64,000 nt of DNA from JBBIQS01 sp037442205 (GCA_037442205.1 JBBIQS010000006.1:1-64000); one strand, 5' to 3'. Shown: positions 11,460 through 21,315, counted from the first letter of the stretch. Notes: generated by a model not told the origin, from the sequence alone. Numbers and translations: made by a program.

Positions 11460-12509
11460 ATGACCACCAAGATTGGCTCGCTGATCAAGAACTCGCTGGC
11501 TGACGGCAAGGTCTCGATGGCCGAGGTCGACGGCCTCATCAAGCAGGCCAACGCCGATGGCAAGCTGACCAAGGGCGAGCGCGACGAGCTCTCCAAGCTG
11601 CTGGCCAAGGGCGACAAGTTCGAGAGCGCCGCCGCCAAGGAGAAGCTGGCGAAGCTGCTCGGCGTCTCGACCAACCCCGCCACGACGCCGACCGCCCCGA
11701 GTGCCCAGCTGACCGGGAGCAAGTTTCCGACCGTGACCACCAGCGCCGACCCCAAGGTCTTCCACGAGGAGGCCGGCAAGCTCACCTATCAGCCGATCGC
11801 CGGAGGCCAGCTCTTCGTCGACGGGGTCAACGGCGACGACATCGAGCAGGGCTACCTCGGCGACTGCTTCCTGGCCGCCTCCCTCTCCTCGGTGGCCTAC
11901 GCCGATCCCAAGCTCATCGAGAACGCCATCCAGGACAACAAGGACGGCACCTTCACCGTGCGCTTCTACCAGCGCACCGCCAGCGGCTCGGTCACTCCCA
12001 AGTACGTCCGCGTCGACAGCGACTTCCCCACCGCCCCCGGCTACTCCAACCCCCGCTACGCCCGCTGCCGCGACGGCAAGGAGATGTGGGTCTCGATCAT
12101 GGAGAAGGCCTACGCCTGCTTCCAGGGCAGCTACGACACCATCGGCAACGGCGGCGCCCCGGGCGACGTGATGAGCGCCCTCACCGGCAAGAGCAGCACC
12201 GAGTACATGGTGAAGAGCAGCAACAAGGACGTCCTGTTCGCCAAGCTCACCAAGGCCACCCAGGGCCACATCCCGGCGTCGCTGGTGACCTACGGCGAGG
12301 AGAAGAAGGACCTCTACAACAGCACCGGCATGCACGCCTGGCACACCTACTCCATCCTCGGCACCAGCGAGGAGGGCGGGGTCAAGTACGTCCAGCTGCG
12401 CAACCCCTGGGGCAGCAGCGAGCCCAGCGGCGACGGCGTGGACGACGGCGTCTTCAATCTCAAGCTCGACGATTTCATGAAGCTCGCCCAGGCCGTCTCC
12501 ATCGACTGA
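11460..12509 (+). CDS. Calpain-family (C2) cysteine protease
   Basis: A 349-residue papain-fold protease of the calpain family. The catalytic core is complete: the oxyanion Gln130 and nucleophile Cys136 in QGYLGDCFLAASL, the His295 region HAWHTYSIL, and Asn315 in QLRNPWG. Residues 1-65 are a charged helical segment in which KVSMAEVDGLIKQA and GKLTKGERDELSKLL look like a degenerate helical repeat. A Thr/Pro-rich linker follows. No signal peptide or lipobox is visible, so it is cytosolic or exported by a route not obvious from sequence. Bacterial calpains are known but scattered. It is a single gene, ended by a hairpin at 12533-12560; the ribosome binding site is weak (CGGGGCG). Confidence 0.88.
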   Translation: MTTKIGSLIKNSLADGKVSMAEVDGLIKQANADGKLTKGERDELSKLLAKGDKFESAAAKEKLAKLLGVSTNPATTPTAPSAQLTGSKFPTVTTSADPKVFHEEAGKLTYQPIAGGQLFVDGVNGDDIEQGYLGDCFLAASLSSVAYADPKLIENAIQDNKDGTFTVRFYQRTASGSVTPKYVRVDSDFPTAPGYSNPRYARCRDGKEMWVSIMEKAYACFQGSYDTIGNGGAPGDVMSALTGKSSTEYMVKSSNKDVLFAKLTKATQGHIPASLVTYGEEKKDLYNSTGMHAWHTYSILGTSEEGGVKYVQLRNPWGSSEPSGDGVDDGVFNLKLDDFMKLAQAVSID

Positions 12510-12532
12510 ACGAGCTGCCTCCCAAAGCAAGC

Positions 12533-12560
12533 GGGCCGCGCCTCTCGAAAGGCGCGGCCC
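12533..12560. terminator. Bidirectional hairpin terminator
   Basis: GGGCCGCGCC (12533-12542) and GGCGCGGCCC (12551-12560) form a perfect 10-bp GC stem with an 8-nt loop, lying between the convergent ends of the calpain gene and the response regulator gene. There is no U-tract, so termination strength is uncertain. Confidence 0.6.
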
Positions 12561-12586
12561 GAGCTGCTTCAGGACTCAACTTCGAG

Positions 12587-14017
<1,431 letters not shown>

Positions 14018-14377
14018 GGGCGCTCCGGGGCGGTGGGGGCGGGCATTATAGGCAGAGCGGCGCGGCCCCCGCCCCGCGAACTTGCCCCACCGCCGCCCTC
14101 TCGTCCCCCCGCACGCCATCCCGAACCAGAGCCGAGCCGCCTTTGTTCGGGGCGGCCCCGGGGCCCCTTCACCTCGCGGCCGGGTCCTTTTCACACCACC
14201 GCGGGAATCGAGCGGGCGTCCGCGCGGTTACCGAGAAACCGACCCTTCCCAAATTCGACGAAGTCTCATTTGACACAAGGGTTTCCAAGCGGTATTCCGC
14301 TGACACTTTTACACGACGGACGTTGGCCGGCGCTGCACTCGAACCCCCCGGCCGCCCCATCGCGGAGGATCCACGAC
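14018..14377. other. Divergent intergenic region (360 nt)
   Basis: This stretch separates the NtrC-type regulator (minus) from the OmpA lipoprotein (plus). It contains the candidate sigma-70 promoter listed separately and no convincing coding frame. The second half (from about 14220) is noticeably less GC-rich than its surroundings, as expected for a promoter. I see no structured RNA. Confidence 0.5.
14270..14298 (+). promoter_or_regulatory. Candidate sigma-70 promoter
   Basis: A consensus -35 box TTGACA (14270-14275) is followed after exactly 17 nt by TATTCC (14293-14298), a weaker -10 box. Transcription would begin near 14305, about 70 nt ahead of the OmpA lipoprotein ATG at 14378. Confidence 0.55.
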
Positions 14378-15130
14378 ATGCTTCGACGTGTGCTGCTCGC
14401 CGCGGTCGCTGTTTCGGCCCTCTCCTTCGTCGGCTGTACCCCGACCTATCCCAAGTGCGAGAAGGACGAGCACTGCAAGACCGACGGCCACAACGAGGTC
14501 TGCGTCAACGGCGCCTGCCAGGAGTGCGGCAAGGACCCGGACTGCAAGACCGGCTTCGTCTGCCGCGACACCAAGTGCCAGCCGGCCCCGGAGTGCACCG
14601 CCGACAGCCACTGCCAGCCCGGCTTCAAGTGCAAGGCGGAGAAGTGCGTCTCCGAGTGCACCGCCGACGCCGACTGCTCGGCCAACATGCAGTGCAAGGC
14701 CGGCCGCTGCATCCCGGCCGAGTGCGCCAGCGACTCCGACTGCGCCAGCGGCAAGAAGTGCGACGAGAGCCGCCGCTGCGTCGAGCCGGTGGTCGAGGCC
14801 AAGGCCTGCAACCTGGTCACGGTGCGCTTCGACTTCAACGAGTCGAACCTGACCGACGACGCCCGCCGCCAGTTGGACCGCAACGCCGACTGCATCAAGT
14901 CCAAGCGCGGCACCATCACCCTGGCCGGGCACGCCGACGAGCGGGGCACCGAGGAGTACAACCTGCACCTCGGCGAGCGCCGGGCGGCGTCGGTCAAGAA
15001 GTACCTGACCGCGCTGGGCGTGGACGCCAGCTCGCTCAAGACCACCAGCTACGGCGAGGAGCGGCCGTCCAACCCCGGGCACAACGAGGGCGCCTGGTCG
15101 GAGAACCGCCGCGTCGAGTTCGGCCAGTAG
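14378..15130 (+). CDS. Cysteine-rich OmpA/Pal-type lipoprotein
   Basis: A 250-residue outer-membrane lipoprotein. The lipobox (SFVGC) is followed by about five tandem units of ~20 residues with four cysteines each, pattern C-x4-DxxC-x4-6-C-x4-C (for example ECTADSHCQPGFKCKAEKC). The C-terminal ~105 residues are an OmpA-like peptidoglycan-binding domain with GHADERGTEEYNLHLGERRA, close to Pal. About 20 periplasmic cysteines imply up to ten disulphides, or a metal-binding role. GGAGG lies 10 nt before the ATG and a good sigma-70 promoter is at 14270. It is followed by a strong terminator, so it is probably monocistronic. Confidence 0.88.
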   Translation: MLRRVLLAAVAVSALSFVGCTPTYPKCEKDEHCKTDGHNEVCVNGACQECGKDPDCKTGFVCRDTKCQPAPECTADSHCQPGFKCKAEKCVSECTADADCSANMQCKAGRCIPAECASDSDCASGKKCDESRRCVEPVVEAKACNLVTVRFDFNESNLTDDARRQLDRNADCIKSKRGTITLAGHADERGTEEYNLHLGERRAASVKKYLTALGVDASSLKTTSYGEERPSNPGHNEGAWSENRRVEFGQ

Positions 15131-15180
15131 CCGTTTCGGCAGACGAAATGCCGCACCCCGGAGCGGGGCGGAGAGAATCC

Positions 15181-15219
15181 CTGAGAGGGGCGGGCCAGCC
15201 GGCTCGCCCCTCTCAGTTT
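15181..15219 (+). terminator. Rho-independent terminator
   Basis: CTGAGAGGGGCG (15181-15192) pairs perfectly with CGCCCCTCTCAG (15205-15216) around a 12-nt loop and is followed by TTTG. It ends the OmpA lipoprotein transcript, 20 nt before moaD-moaE. Confidence 0.8.
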
Positions 15220-15239
15220 GTGGCGACGGGAGGCAGGCG

Positions 15240-15899
15240 ATGCGAATCGAGGTCCTCTACTTTGCCGCCGCCCGCGAGCGCGCCGGCTGCGAGCGCGAGA
15301 CGCTCGAGTTGGCGGCGCCGGCGACCATCGGCGCGCTGAGCCAGGCGGTGGCGGCCAGGCACCCGGCGCTGGCGGCGCTGCTCCCCAGGTTGCGCTTCGC
15401 GCTCAACGAGGAGTTTGCCAGGTCAGAGGCGACGCTCGAGGAGGGCGACGAGGTGGCGCTGATCCCGCCGGTGGCCGGCGGCTCCGGGCGCTTCCTGCTC
15501 CAGGCCGAGCCGCTGTCGCTGCAGGAGGTCATCGACGCGGTGAGCGGCCCGGGGATGGGAGGGATCGTCACCTTCACCGGGACCGTGCGCGATCGGAGCC
15601 AGGGCAAGAAGGTGCTGCGGCTCGAGTACGAGGCCTACGGCTCGATGGCCCTGGCCAAGCTCGAAGAGATCGGCGCCAGCATCGAGCGGCAGTGGCCGGG
15701 GGTGCGCACCGCGATCCACCACCGGACCGGGGCGCTGCAGGTCGGCGAAGCGGCGGTGGTGATCGCTGCGGCAGCGGCCCACCGGCAGGAGGCCTTCCGC
15801 GCCTGTGAGTACGCCATCGAGCAGCTCAAGCAGGACGTGCCGATCTGGAAGAAGGAGCTCTACGAGGATGGCGCGGAGTGGGTCGGCCTGGGCCCCTGA
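15240..15899 (+). CDS. moaDE: Fused molybdopterin synthase MoaD-MoaE
   Basis: Molybdopterin synthase converts precursor Z (cPMP) to molybdopterin using a thiocarboxylated Gly-Gly end on the small subunit MoaD. Here MoaD (residues 1-~81, ubiquitin-like, ending PPVAGG) is joined in one frame to MoaE (about 82-219, with FTGTVRDRSQG, EYEAYGSMA, HRTGALQVGE and the catalytic region PIWKKELYEDG). A Gly-Gly buried in a chain cannot be activated, so cleavage after AGG is expected. Fused synthases of this kind (MoaX) are known in mycobacteria and are processed after the Gly-Gly. GGGAGG lies about 6 nt before the ATG. A molybdopterin oxidoreductase (56396-58393) in the window could use the cofactor. Confidence 0.93.
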   Translation: MRIEVLYFAAARERAGCERETLELAAPATIGALSQAVAARHPALAALLPRLRFALNEEFARSEATLEEGDEVALIPPVAGGSGRFLLQAEPLSLQEVIDAVSGPGMGGIVTFTGTVRDRSQGKKVLRLEYEAYGSMALAKLEEIGASIERQWPGVRTAIHHRTGALQVGEAAVVIAAAAAHRQEAFRACEYAIEQLKQDVPIWKKELYEDGAEWVGLGP

Positions 15900-15982
15900 C
15901 GCTGGCCCTGCCCGGGAGAACGGCCGCCGCCTCGAGCGCGGAGGCCCGAAGCGGCGGATGCTGAGTCGAGCGCGGAGAGAAG

Positions 15983-16810
15983 CTACTTCGCCGCGGCGAG
16001 GACGATCTCGATGCGGCGATTGAGGCTGCGGTTCTCCGGGGTGCTGTTGGGCGCGACCGGCTGGTATTCGCCGTAACCGCCGGCGGAGACCTTGGTGGGG
16101 TCCACGCCGGCGTCGATCAGCACCTTGACCACTGCCAACGCCCGCGCTGTCGACAGCTCCCAGTTATTGGCGTACTCGCCCTTGGTGCCGAGCGGCACAT
16201 TGTCGGTGTGGCCCTCGACCCGGATGACCTTGCCCTTCACCGTCTTCAGGGTGGAAGCGATCTTGGTCAGGGCGTTGGTGCCGCCCTTGTCGATCTTGGT
16301 GGATCCGGAGGCGAAGAGGACCTTGTCCTTGAGCTTGACCGTCATCTTCCCCTTGAGCTCGGTCAGCTCGATCTGGCCGTTCTTGATCTCCTCCTTAAGG
16401 CTGTGGGCGAGGCTCTCGTACTCCGAGGAGCGCTTCTCGAGCTCGGCCTTGGCCTCGGCCAGCTTCTTCGACGACTTCGACAGCTCGTCGTTGAGCGCGG
16501 TGAGCTTGGTGTTCTGGTCGAGCAGAGCGCGGCGCTCGGCCTCCTTGTCGGTGAGCTGATTGCCGATGTCGGCGATCTTCTGCTCCAGCTCTGCGGCCTT
16601 GGCCTCGAGCTCGGCTCGCCGCTTCTCGACGTCCGCCGTCTTGGCCTCCTGCGCAGTCACCTTGTCCTCGCAGGACTTGGCGCGCTCCTGCTCGTCCTTG
16701 TACTTGCGCCCCAGCTCCTCGGCCTCCAGGGCCTTCGAGGTGTACTGCTCCTTGGGCACGCACGCCGAGGCGAGCGCGCAGGCGACCACTGCCGTCAACA
16801 GCTTCTGCAT
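15983..16810 (-). CDS. OmpA-family lipoprotein with coiled coil
   Basis: A 275-residue lipoprotein (lipobox ASAC near residue 17). About 120 residues of Glu/Lys/Ala-rich coiled coil (residues ~30-150) separate the anchor from an OmpA/MotB-like peptidoglycan-binding domain (residues ~160-275, containing EGHTDNVPLG and NRSLNRRIEIVL). The coiled coil resembles that of other envelope-spanning OmpA lipoproteins. AAGGAG lies 7 nt before the chosen ATG at 16810; an upstream in-frame Met would place extra residues ahead of the signal. A TAGAAT -10-like box is at 16893-16898 on this strand, without a clear -35 box. The gene converges on moaD-moaE. Confidence 0.88.
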   Translation of the reverse strand: MQKLLTAVVACALASACVPKEQYTSKALEAEELGRKYKDEQERAKSCEDKVTAQEAKTADVEKRRAELEAKAAELEQKIADIGNQLTDKEAERRALLDQNTKLTALNDELSKSSKKLAEAKAELEKRSSEYESLAHSLKEEIKNGQIELTELKGKMTVKLKDKVLFASGSTKIDKGGTNALTKIASTLKTVKGKVIRVEGHTDNVPLGTKGEYANNWELSTARALAVVKVLIDAGVDPTKVSAGGYGEYQPVAPNSTPENRSLNRRIEIVLAAAK

Positions 16811-16937
16811 CTGTCTCTCCTTGGAATGGGAGGGCCGCCCGGGCAACGGGCGATCCACGCCGATTGGGCCTGCTGCTACCGGCGGCTGCGGGATTCTAGC
16901 CCAAAGCGGACGGAGGTCTCCCTGGCATGCACCGCGC

Positions 16938-16959
16938 GGTGTGGATGTTTGTCCACACC
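16938..16959. repeat. Perfect inverted repeat (GGTGTGGA/TCCACACC)
   Basis: Eight-bp arms GGTGTGGA (16938-16945) and TCCACACC (16952-16959) with a 6-nt loop lie between the end of the PHP gene and the start of the OmpA lipoprotein gene. It could be a weak terminator for the PHP operon or a protein-binding site. No T-tract follows on either strand. Confidence 0.4.
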
Positions 16960-17008
16960 ATCAACTCCCGCACACACTGTGAGACTCGCGCCGAGCGAGG
17001 ACTTGGGC

Positions 17009-18181
17009 CTAGGGTCCAGCCTGCGTCGGCGGGCCCGGCCGCAGGTAGATCGGATTCGAGAGAATCCAAGGCCGCAGCACGCTGCCCCACAGCCGCCCCG
17101 GCACCGGAGCAAGAACCTCGGCGCGGCAGGCTCCCGACGCCATGGGCACCGCTATCCAGGCCCCTCCCTCTGCGCGAAGCGGCAGCTCGGTTCCACCACA
17201 GTAGACGGTCACCACGGCGCCCTCGGGGACTCGGCCCTCTCCGAGCTCGACCTCGAGCCGCAGGCCCTCCGAGAGAGGAAGCTCCTCTCCCATGGCGTGG
17301 ACAGAGCCATCTTTTTCGACCGCTGTGAAGTGGAAGCCCGCCGAAGAGCCAAAGGCGTCGATCCCGCAGAACGAGCGGCCGCTCGCCAGGGCGCGAATCA
17401 GCTCGTCGGCGTCCTGGCGCGCCTGCCCGGTGGGCGCGTGCCCGACCTGGGCGTAGAAGCCCATCGTCCGCATGATCGCCGAGTAGGCCGGAATGCCGTG
17501 GGCATCGATGGCGCACATCCCCGCCAGCGGCCGCTCGCGCAGCAGCGCATCCCACTTGGCGAGCGTCGCCGCTGGCCGTTCAACGAACTGGACCGCGGCG
17601 TGCTCCGCGCTGACCGGATAGGCCAGCGCCGCCGAGATCACCGTCAGCGGAGCGAGCAGTCCCTCGCGCAGCATGTCGTCGGCGGAGAGGATCTCCATCC
17701 CGGCCAGTCGCTTTTCCTCGTCGAGGCGCAGGTAGGGCCGCTTGCGATTGAGCGGGTGCGAGGCGACGGGAACTGCGCCCAGCGCGCGCACTGCGGCCAC
17801 TGGATCGCCCGTCCGCTCTTCCTCGGTCAGCTCGCGGGCCATGTCGATCGCCATCAGGTGGCCGGCCTGCGTCGAGACCTCGCACGAGGGAATGACCAGC
17901 ACTCCGTCCTGGTAGCGCGGACCGCCCGGATAGACCTTGTTGTGGTCGGAGACGACGAGCCATGTGGCTCCGGCGCTCTTGGCGGCCTGGACCAGTTGGT
18001 CGAGGGTGCCGCGACCGTCCGAGAGCACCGTGTGCATGTGGTAGGCGCCGCGCCACAGTCCAGAATCCGCGGGCGACTCGAACCTGTGCAGCGGATAGTT
18101 CGTGGCCGCGGCACGCACGACGTAGAGGGTCGCCACGAGCAGCAGAGCGATCCCCAGGCCCAGCGCGAGGCGGCGCTTCAT
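17009..18181 (-). CDS. Membrane-anchored PHP-domain metal-dependent hydrolase
   Basis: A 390-residue protein of the PHP superfamily (metal-dependent phosphoesterases). An N-terminal hydrophobic segment (residues ~4-23) would anchor it or export it. The PHP motifs follow: HMHTVLSDG near residue 47, VSDHNKV, the metal-ligand region IPSCEVSTQAGHLMA, and later SHPLN. The C-terminal ~100 residues look like a beta-rich accessory domain. The true start is the ATG at 18181, which overlaps the ABC transporter stop by 4 nt (ATGA). It is the last gene of the lpxB operon, which suggests an envelope role such as dephosphorylating a glycolipid or undecaprenyl phosphate; that is inference. Confidence 0.82.
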   Translation of the reverse strand: MKRRLALGLGIALLLVATLYVVRAAATNYPLHRFESPADSGLWRGAYHMHTVLSDGRGTLDQLVQAAKSAGATWLVVSDHNKVYPGGPRYQDGVLVIPSCEVSTQAGHLMAIDMARELTEEERTGDPVAAVRALGAVPVASHPLNRKRPYLRLDEEKRLAGMEILSADDMLREGLLAPLTVISAALAYPVSAEHAAVQFVERPAATLAKWDALLRERPLAGMCAIDAHGIPAYSAIMRTMGFYAQVGHAPTGQARQDADELIRALASGRSFCGIDAFGSSAGFHFTAVEKDGSVHAMGEELPLSEGLRLEVELGEGRVPEGAVVTVYCGGTELPLRAEGGAWIAVPMASGACRAEVLAPVPGRLWGSVLRPWILSNPIYLRPGPPTQAGP

Positions 18182-19953
18182 CCCTCGCCTCCCTCGCGCC
18201 GGTAGAGGCGGGCATACTCCCCGGACACCTCCATCAGCGCCTGGTGCGTCCCCTCCTCCACCACCCTCCCGCCCCTGAGCACGCAGATGCGGTGGGCATT
18301 CCTGATTGTCGAAAGCCGGTGCGCGATCACCAGCGCGGTTCGGTCCTGAAGAGCCGAGCTGAGGGCCAGTGCCACCTCGCGCTCGCTCTCGGCGTCCAGG
18401 TTGCTGGTGGCCTCGTCGAGCAGCAGCACCGGCGCCTTGGGCAGCAGCGCTCGCGCAAGGGCGATCCGCTGCTTCTGGCCCCCCGACAGCCGCACCCCGC
18501 GCTCGCCGATGAGCGTCTGATAGCCCTGCGGCAGCGCGCGCACGAACCCGTCCGCCTGCGCGACCTGAGCCGCCCACTCGATCTCCTGCTGGCTCGCCTC
18601 CGGCCTGCCGTAGGCGATGTTCTCGGCCACCGTTCCCGAGAACAGCAGCGGCTCCTGGGTGACCAGCCCGTACTGGCGCCGCACCGAGCCCAGGCTGGCT
18701 TCGCGCACGTCGGCGCCATCGACTCGGACCGTGCCCTGCTGCGGATCGGCGAAGCGCATCGCGAGCAGCGCGGCGGTGGTCTTGCCCGAGCCGCTCTCCC
18801 CGACCAGCGCTACCACCTCGCCCTTCCTCAGCGTCAGGTCGAGCCCTTCGACCACCGTGCGGGCGCCGTAGGCGAAGCTGACCTGGTCCAGGGAGAGCTG
18901 CTGCTCCATCGGCGCCAGCGCAACCGCTCGATCGGCCTGCCGGATGCCGGGAAGCTGGTCGATGACTGCGAAAATGCGCTCGCCGCTCGCGATGGCCGTC
19001 AGGACGAACTGGCCGGCGCGACCCAGATCCTTGGCAGGCTGGTAGATGAGGCCCACCGCCACCAAGAAGCTCAGAAGCCTGGCCGGGTCTGCGGTCCCGG
19101 CGGTCACCGCATCCGCGGCCATCCGCACCGACAGCGCCAGGCCCACCACCGAGGCGATCTCGATCACCGCCGGGGCGATGCTCTTGGCCTTGGCCGCCTT
19201 CACCTCGGCGTGCAGGCAGCGCGCGTTCTCGGCGTCGAAGCGCGCCAGCTCGCGCTCCTCCATCCGATAGGCCTGGATCACTCGGATTCCCCAGAGCCCC
19301 TCCTGCACCAGCGAGGTGAGCTGGCCCAGCGAGGTCTGGCTCTGCGAGGCGCGCCTCTTGAGCTTGCGCGCCAGCTTGCCGATGGGAACCACCACCACCG
19401 GCACCGCCACGAAGGCGATCAGCGACAGCTTCCAGTCGAGGGCAAAGGCGATGGCGAGCTGGACCGCCAGGGCCAAGGTGTCGCGAAGGTAGGAGGCGAC
19501 CGCGTAGGTCGCCGCACGCTCGACGTGGGCCAGGTCGGCGCTGAAGCGCGAGAGCAGATCTCCGGTCTGGCTGCGGGCGAAGAACGCCGGATCCTGGCGG
19601 AGGATCGCCTGCAGCAGAGAGGTGCGCAGCCGCGCCACTACCCGCTGGCCGAGCATCCCCATCAGATGGAATTGGCCGAAGTAGCCGACCGCCTTGATCA
19701 ACCCGACCAGCACCAGCAGCGCCGGAAGCCAGATCAGCGCTTGCGAGCGGTCGAGGTGGCGCGCGGCGGGCAGGAAATCGAAGAGCCGCGAAACGCCGCG
19801 GTCGCTGCCGGTGATGAGGAAGTCGAGCACCCCGCCCGAGAGCAAGGTCAGCGCCCCGTTGCCCACTGCCAGCAGGATCATGCAACCGAAGGCCGCCAGC
19901 AGCGCGGCGCGCTGCTCGAGCACCAGCGGCAGCAGCCGGCGCAGCGTGCCCAT
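18178..19953 (-). CDS. ABC exporter, fused permease/ATPase (MsbA-like)
   Basis: A 591-residue half-transporter of the lipid/drug exporter type that would act as a homodimer in the inner membrane. Residues ~1-310 form the six-helix permease domain. The ATPase domain follows with Walker A GESGSGKT, Q-loop, signature LSGGQKQR, Walker B VLLLDEATS and switch IAHRLST. It shares an operon with lpxB, so the likeliest job is flipping lipid A core or another glycolipid, as MsbA does. The sequence alone cannot exclude another lipid or a drug. It overlaps marC by 1 nt (TGATG) and the PHP gene by 4 nt. Confidence 0.88.
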   Translation of the reverse strand: MGTLRRLLPLVLEQRAALLAAFGCMILLAVGNGALTLLSGGVLDFLITGSDRGVSRLFDFLPAARHLDRSQALIWLPALLVLVGLIKAVGYFGQFHLMGMLGQRVVARLRTSLLQAILRQDPAFFARSQTGDLLSRFSADLAHVERAATYAVASYLRDTLALAVQLAIAFALDWKLSLIAFVAVPVVVVPIGKLARKLKRRASQSQTSLGQLTSLVQEGLWGIRVIQAYRMEERELARFDAENARCLHAEVKAAKAKSIAPAVIEIASVVGLALSVRMAADAVTAGTADPARLLSFLVAVGLIYQPAKDLGRAGQFVLTAIASGERIFAVIDQLPGIRQADRAVALAPMEQQLSLDQVSFAYGARTVVEGLDLTLRKGEVVALVGESGSGKTTAALLAMRFADPQQGTVRVDGADVREASLGSVRRQYGLVTQEPLLFSGTVAENIAYGRPEASQQEIEWAAQVAQADGFVRALPQGYQTLIGERGVRLSGGQKQRIALARALLPKAPVLLLDEATSNLDAESEREVALALSSALQDRTALVIAHRLSTIRNAHRICVLRGGRVVEEGTHQALMEVSGEYARLYRREGGEG

Positions 19954-20597
19954 CAGCCCTTCACCGCTGGGAAGAGCTCGTGCGCACCGTCGGCCATGAA
20001 CTGGACGGCGATGGCCGCCAGCAGCAGGCCCATGATGCGTTCGAGGATGGCGATGCCGCCGCGCCCAAGGAGCCGATTGATCTTGTGGGCGATGCGCAGC
20101 AGCAGATAGGTCGCCAGGCAGGTCACCGCCACCGAAGCCACCACCAGCAGCGAATGGAGCTGCCCACCGCCGCGGGCGGTGAGCACCATCACCGTGGCGA
20201 TGGCCCCCGGGCCGGCCAGCAGCGGCATCGCCAGCGGCACGATCGCCACGTCGTCCTTCTCCTGGCCCTCCCGCGTCTCCTCTGGCGAGGAGCGGGTGCG
20301 CGAGGGCTGGGCGCGCAACATGTCGATGGCGGTGATCAGCAGCAGGATCCCGCCGGCCACCTTGAAGGCGCTCAGCGTGACCCCGAAGACCCGGAAGATT
20401 ACCGACCCGAAGAGCGCGAACCCGCCCAGCAGGCCGAAGGCGACCAGGGTGGCGCGCCGGGCCATCGCCCGCTGCTTGTCCACCGAGTCGTTGGCGGTCA
20501 TCGCCACGAAGATCGGCACGACCCCGGGGGGATCGACGACGAAGAACACCGCCGACAGGCTGACCATCGCGAAGCTGATGAGCTCTCGGACGTCCAC
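19953..20597 (-). CDS. marC: MarC family integral membrane protein
   Basis: A 214-residue protein of the MarC/UPF0056 family with about six transmembrane helices. Family hallmarks are FFVVDPPGVVPIFVAMT near the N-terminus and VPLAMPLLAGPGAIATVMV in the middle. A charged cytoplasmic loop (SRTRSSPEETREGQEKDD) lies between helices 3 and 4. The biochemical function of MarC proteins is not settled. It sits between the glycosyltransferase (7 nt upstream) and the ABC exporter (1-nt overlap). Confidence 0.88.
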   Translation of the reverse strand: MDVRELISFAMVSLSAVFFVVDPPGVVPIFVAMTANDSVDKQRAMARRATLVAFGLLGGFALFGSVIFRVFGVTLSAFKVAGGILLLITAIDMLRAQPSRTRSSPEETREGQEKDDVAIVPLAMPLLAGPGAIATVMVLTARGGGQLHSLLVVASVAVTCLATYLLLRIAHKINRLLGRGGIAILERIMGLLLAAIAVQFMADGAHELFPAVKG

Positions 20598-20604
20598 GTC
20601 GCTC

Positions 20605-21315
20605 CTACTCGACCCCGCGGGCCCGCAGCTTGACCACCGCGGTCACTGCCTCGAGGAAGATCCGGCGGCTCATCTTGCTCTTCCCCACCCGACGGTCCTC
20701 GAAGACGATCGGGACCTCCTTCACCTTGAAGCCGCGCTTGATGGCCCGATAGGTCATCTCGATCTGGAAGGCGTAGCCGGCGGTCCCCACCGACTTGAGG
20801 TCCAGCTGCTCGAGCACCTCGCGGCGGAAGCACTTGAAGCCGCCGGTGAGGTCGCGGACCGGGACTCCGAGAATGCCGCGAGCATAGAGGCTGCCGCCGC
20901 GGCTGATGACCTTGCGCACCAGGCCCCAGTTGATGGTTCCGCCGCCGGCGACGTAGCGCGAGCCGAGCACCAGGTCGGCGCCGCCCTCGGCCTCGGCGAG
21001 CAGCGTCGCCAGGTAGCGCGGGTCGTGGGAGAAGTCGGCGTCCATCTCGAAGATGAACTGATACGGCCGTCCCAGCGCCCAGTCGAAGCCGGCCAGGTAG
21101 GCGCGCCCCAGGCCCTCCTTGGCGGCGCGGTGCAGCACGTGGACTCGGGGATTCTCCTTGGCCAGGGCGTCGGCCTTCAGCCCGGTGCCGTCGGGGCTGT
21201 TGTCGTCGACGATCAGCACCTCGGCGCGGGAGAGCGAGGCGAGCACCGCCTCGGTGATCGGCCCGACGTTGTCGGCCTCGTTGTAGGTGGGGATGATGAC
21301 CAGGGCGTCTCTCAT
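20605..21315 (-). CDS. Polyprenol-phosphate glycosyltransferase (family 2, DPM1-like)
   Basis: A 236-residue GT-A glycosyltransferase resembling dolichol/polyprenol-phosphate mannosyltransferases. Motifs include VIIPTYNEADNV, the nucleotide-sugar site VDDNSPDGTG, the metal-binding DADFSHDP, and GSRYVAGGG. The C-terminal region (EVPIVFEDRRVGKSKMS) matches the DPM1 acceptor region. There are no transmembrane helices, as in soluble DPM1-type enzymes. The enzyme would transfer a sugar to a polyprenyl phosphate on the inner face of the membrane. It lies 7 nt after lpxB, consistent with lipopolysaccharide or glycolipid assembly. Confidence 0.87.
   Translation of the reverse strand: MRDALVIIPTYNEADNVGPITEAVLASLSRAEVLIVDDNSPDGTGLKADALAKENPRVHVLHRAAKEGLGRAYLAGFDWALGRPYQFIFEMDADFSHDPRYLATLLAEAEGGADLVLGSRYVAGGGTINWGLVRKVISRGGSLYARGILGVPVRDLTGGFKCFRREVLEQLDLKSVGTAGYAFQIEMTYRAIKRGFKVKEVPIVFEDRRVGKSKMSRRIFLEAVTAVVKLRARGVE

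Noticed and set aside
16938..16959. Pair of DnaA boxes or a replication origin signal
   Set aside because: TTGTCCACA is one mismatch from a DnaA box, but the opposite arm is poorer, only one pair is present, and no dnaA, gyrB or AT-rich region is nearby.
18182..19885. A long open frame upstream of and continuous with the PHP gene
   Set aside because: It lies antiparallel-free but out of frame within the ABC exporter gene, whose protein is clearly real. The Arg/Gly/Ala composition is typical of GC-rich shadow frames, and the PHP signal anchor starts at 18181.
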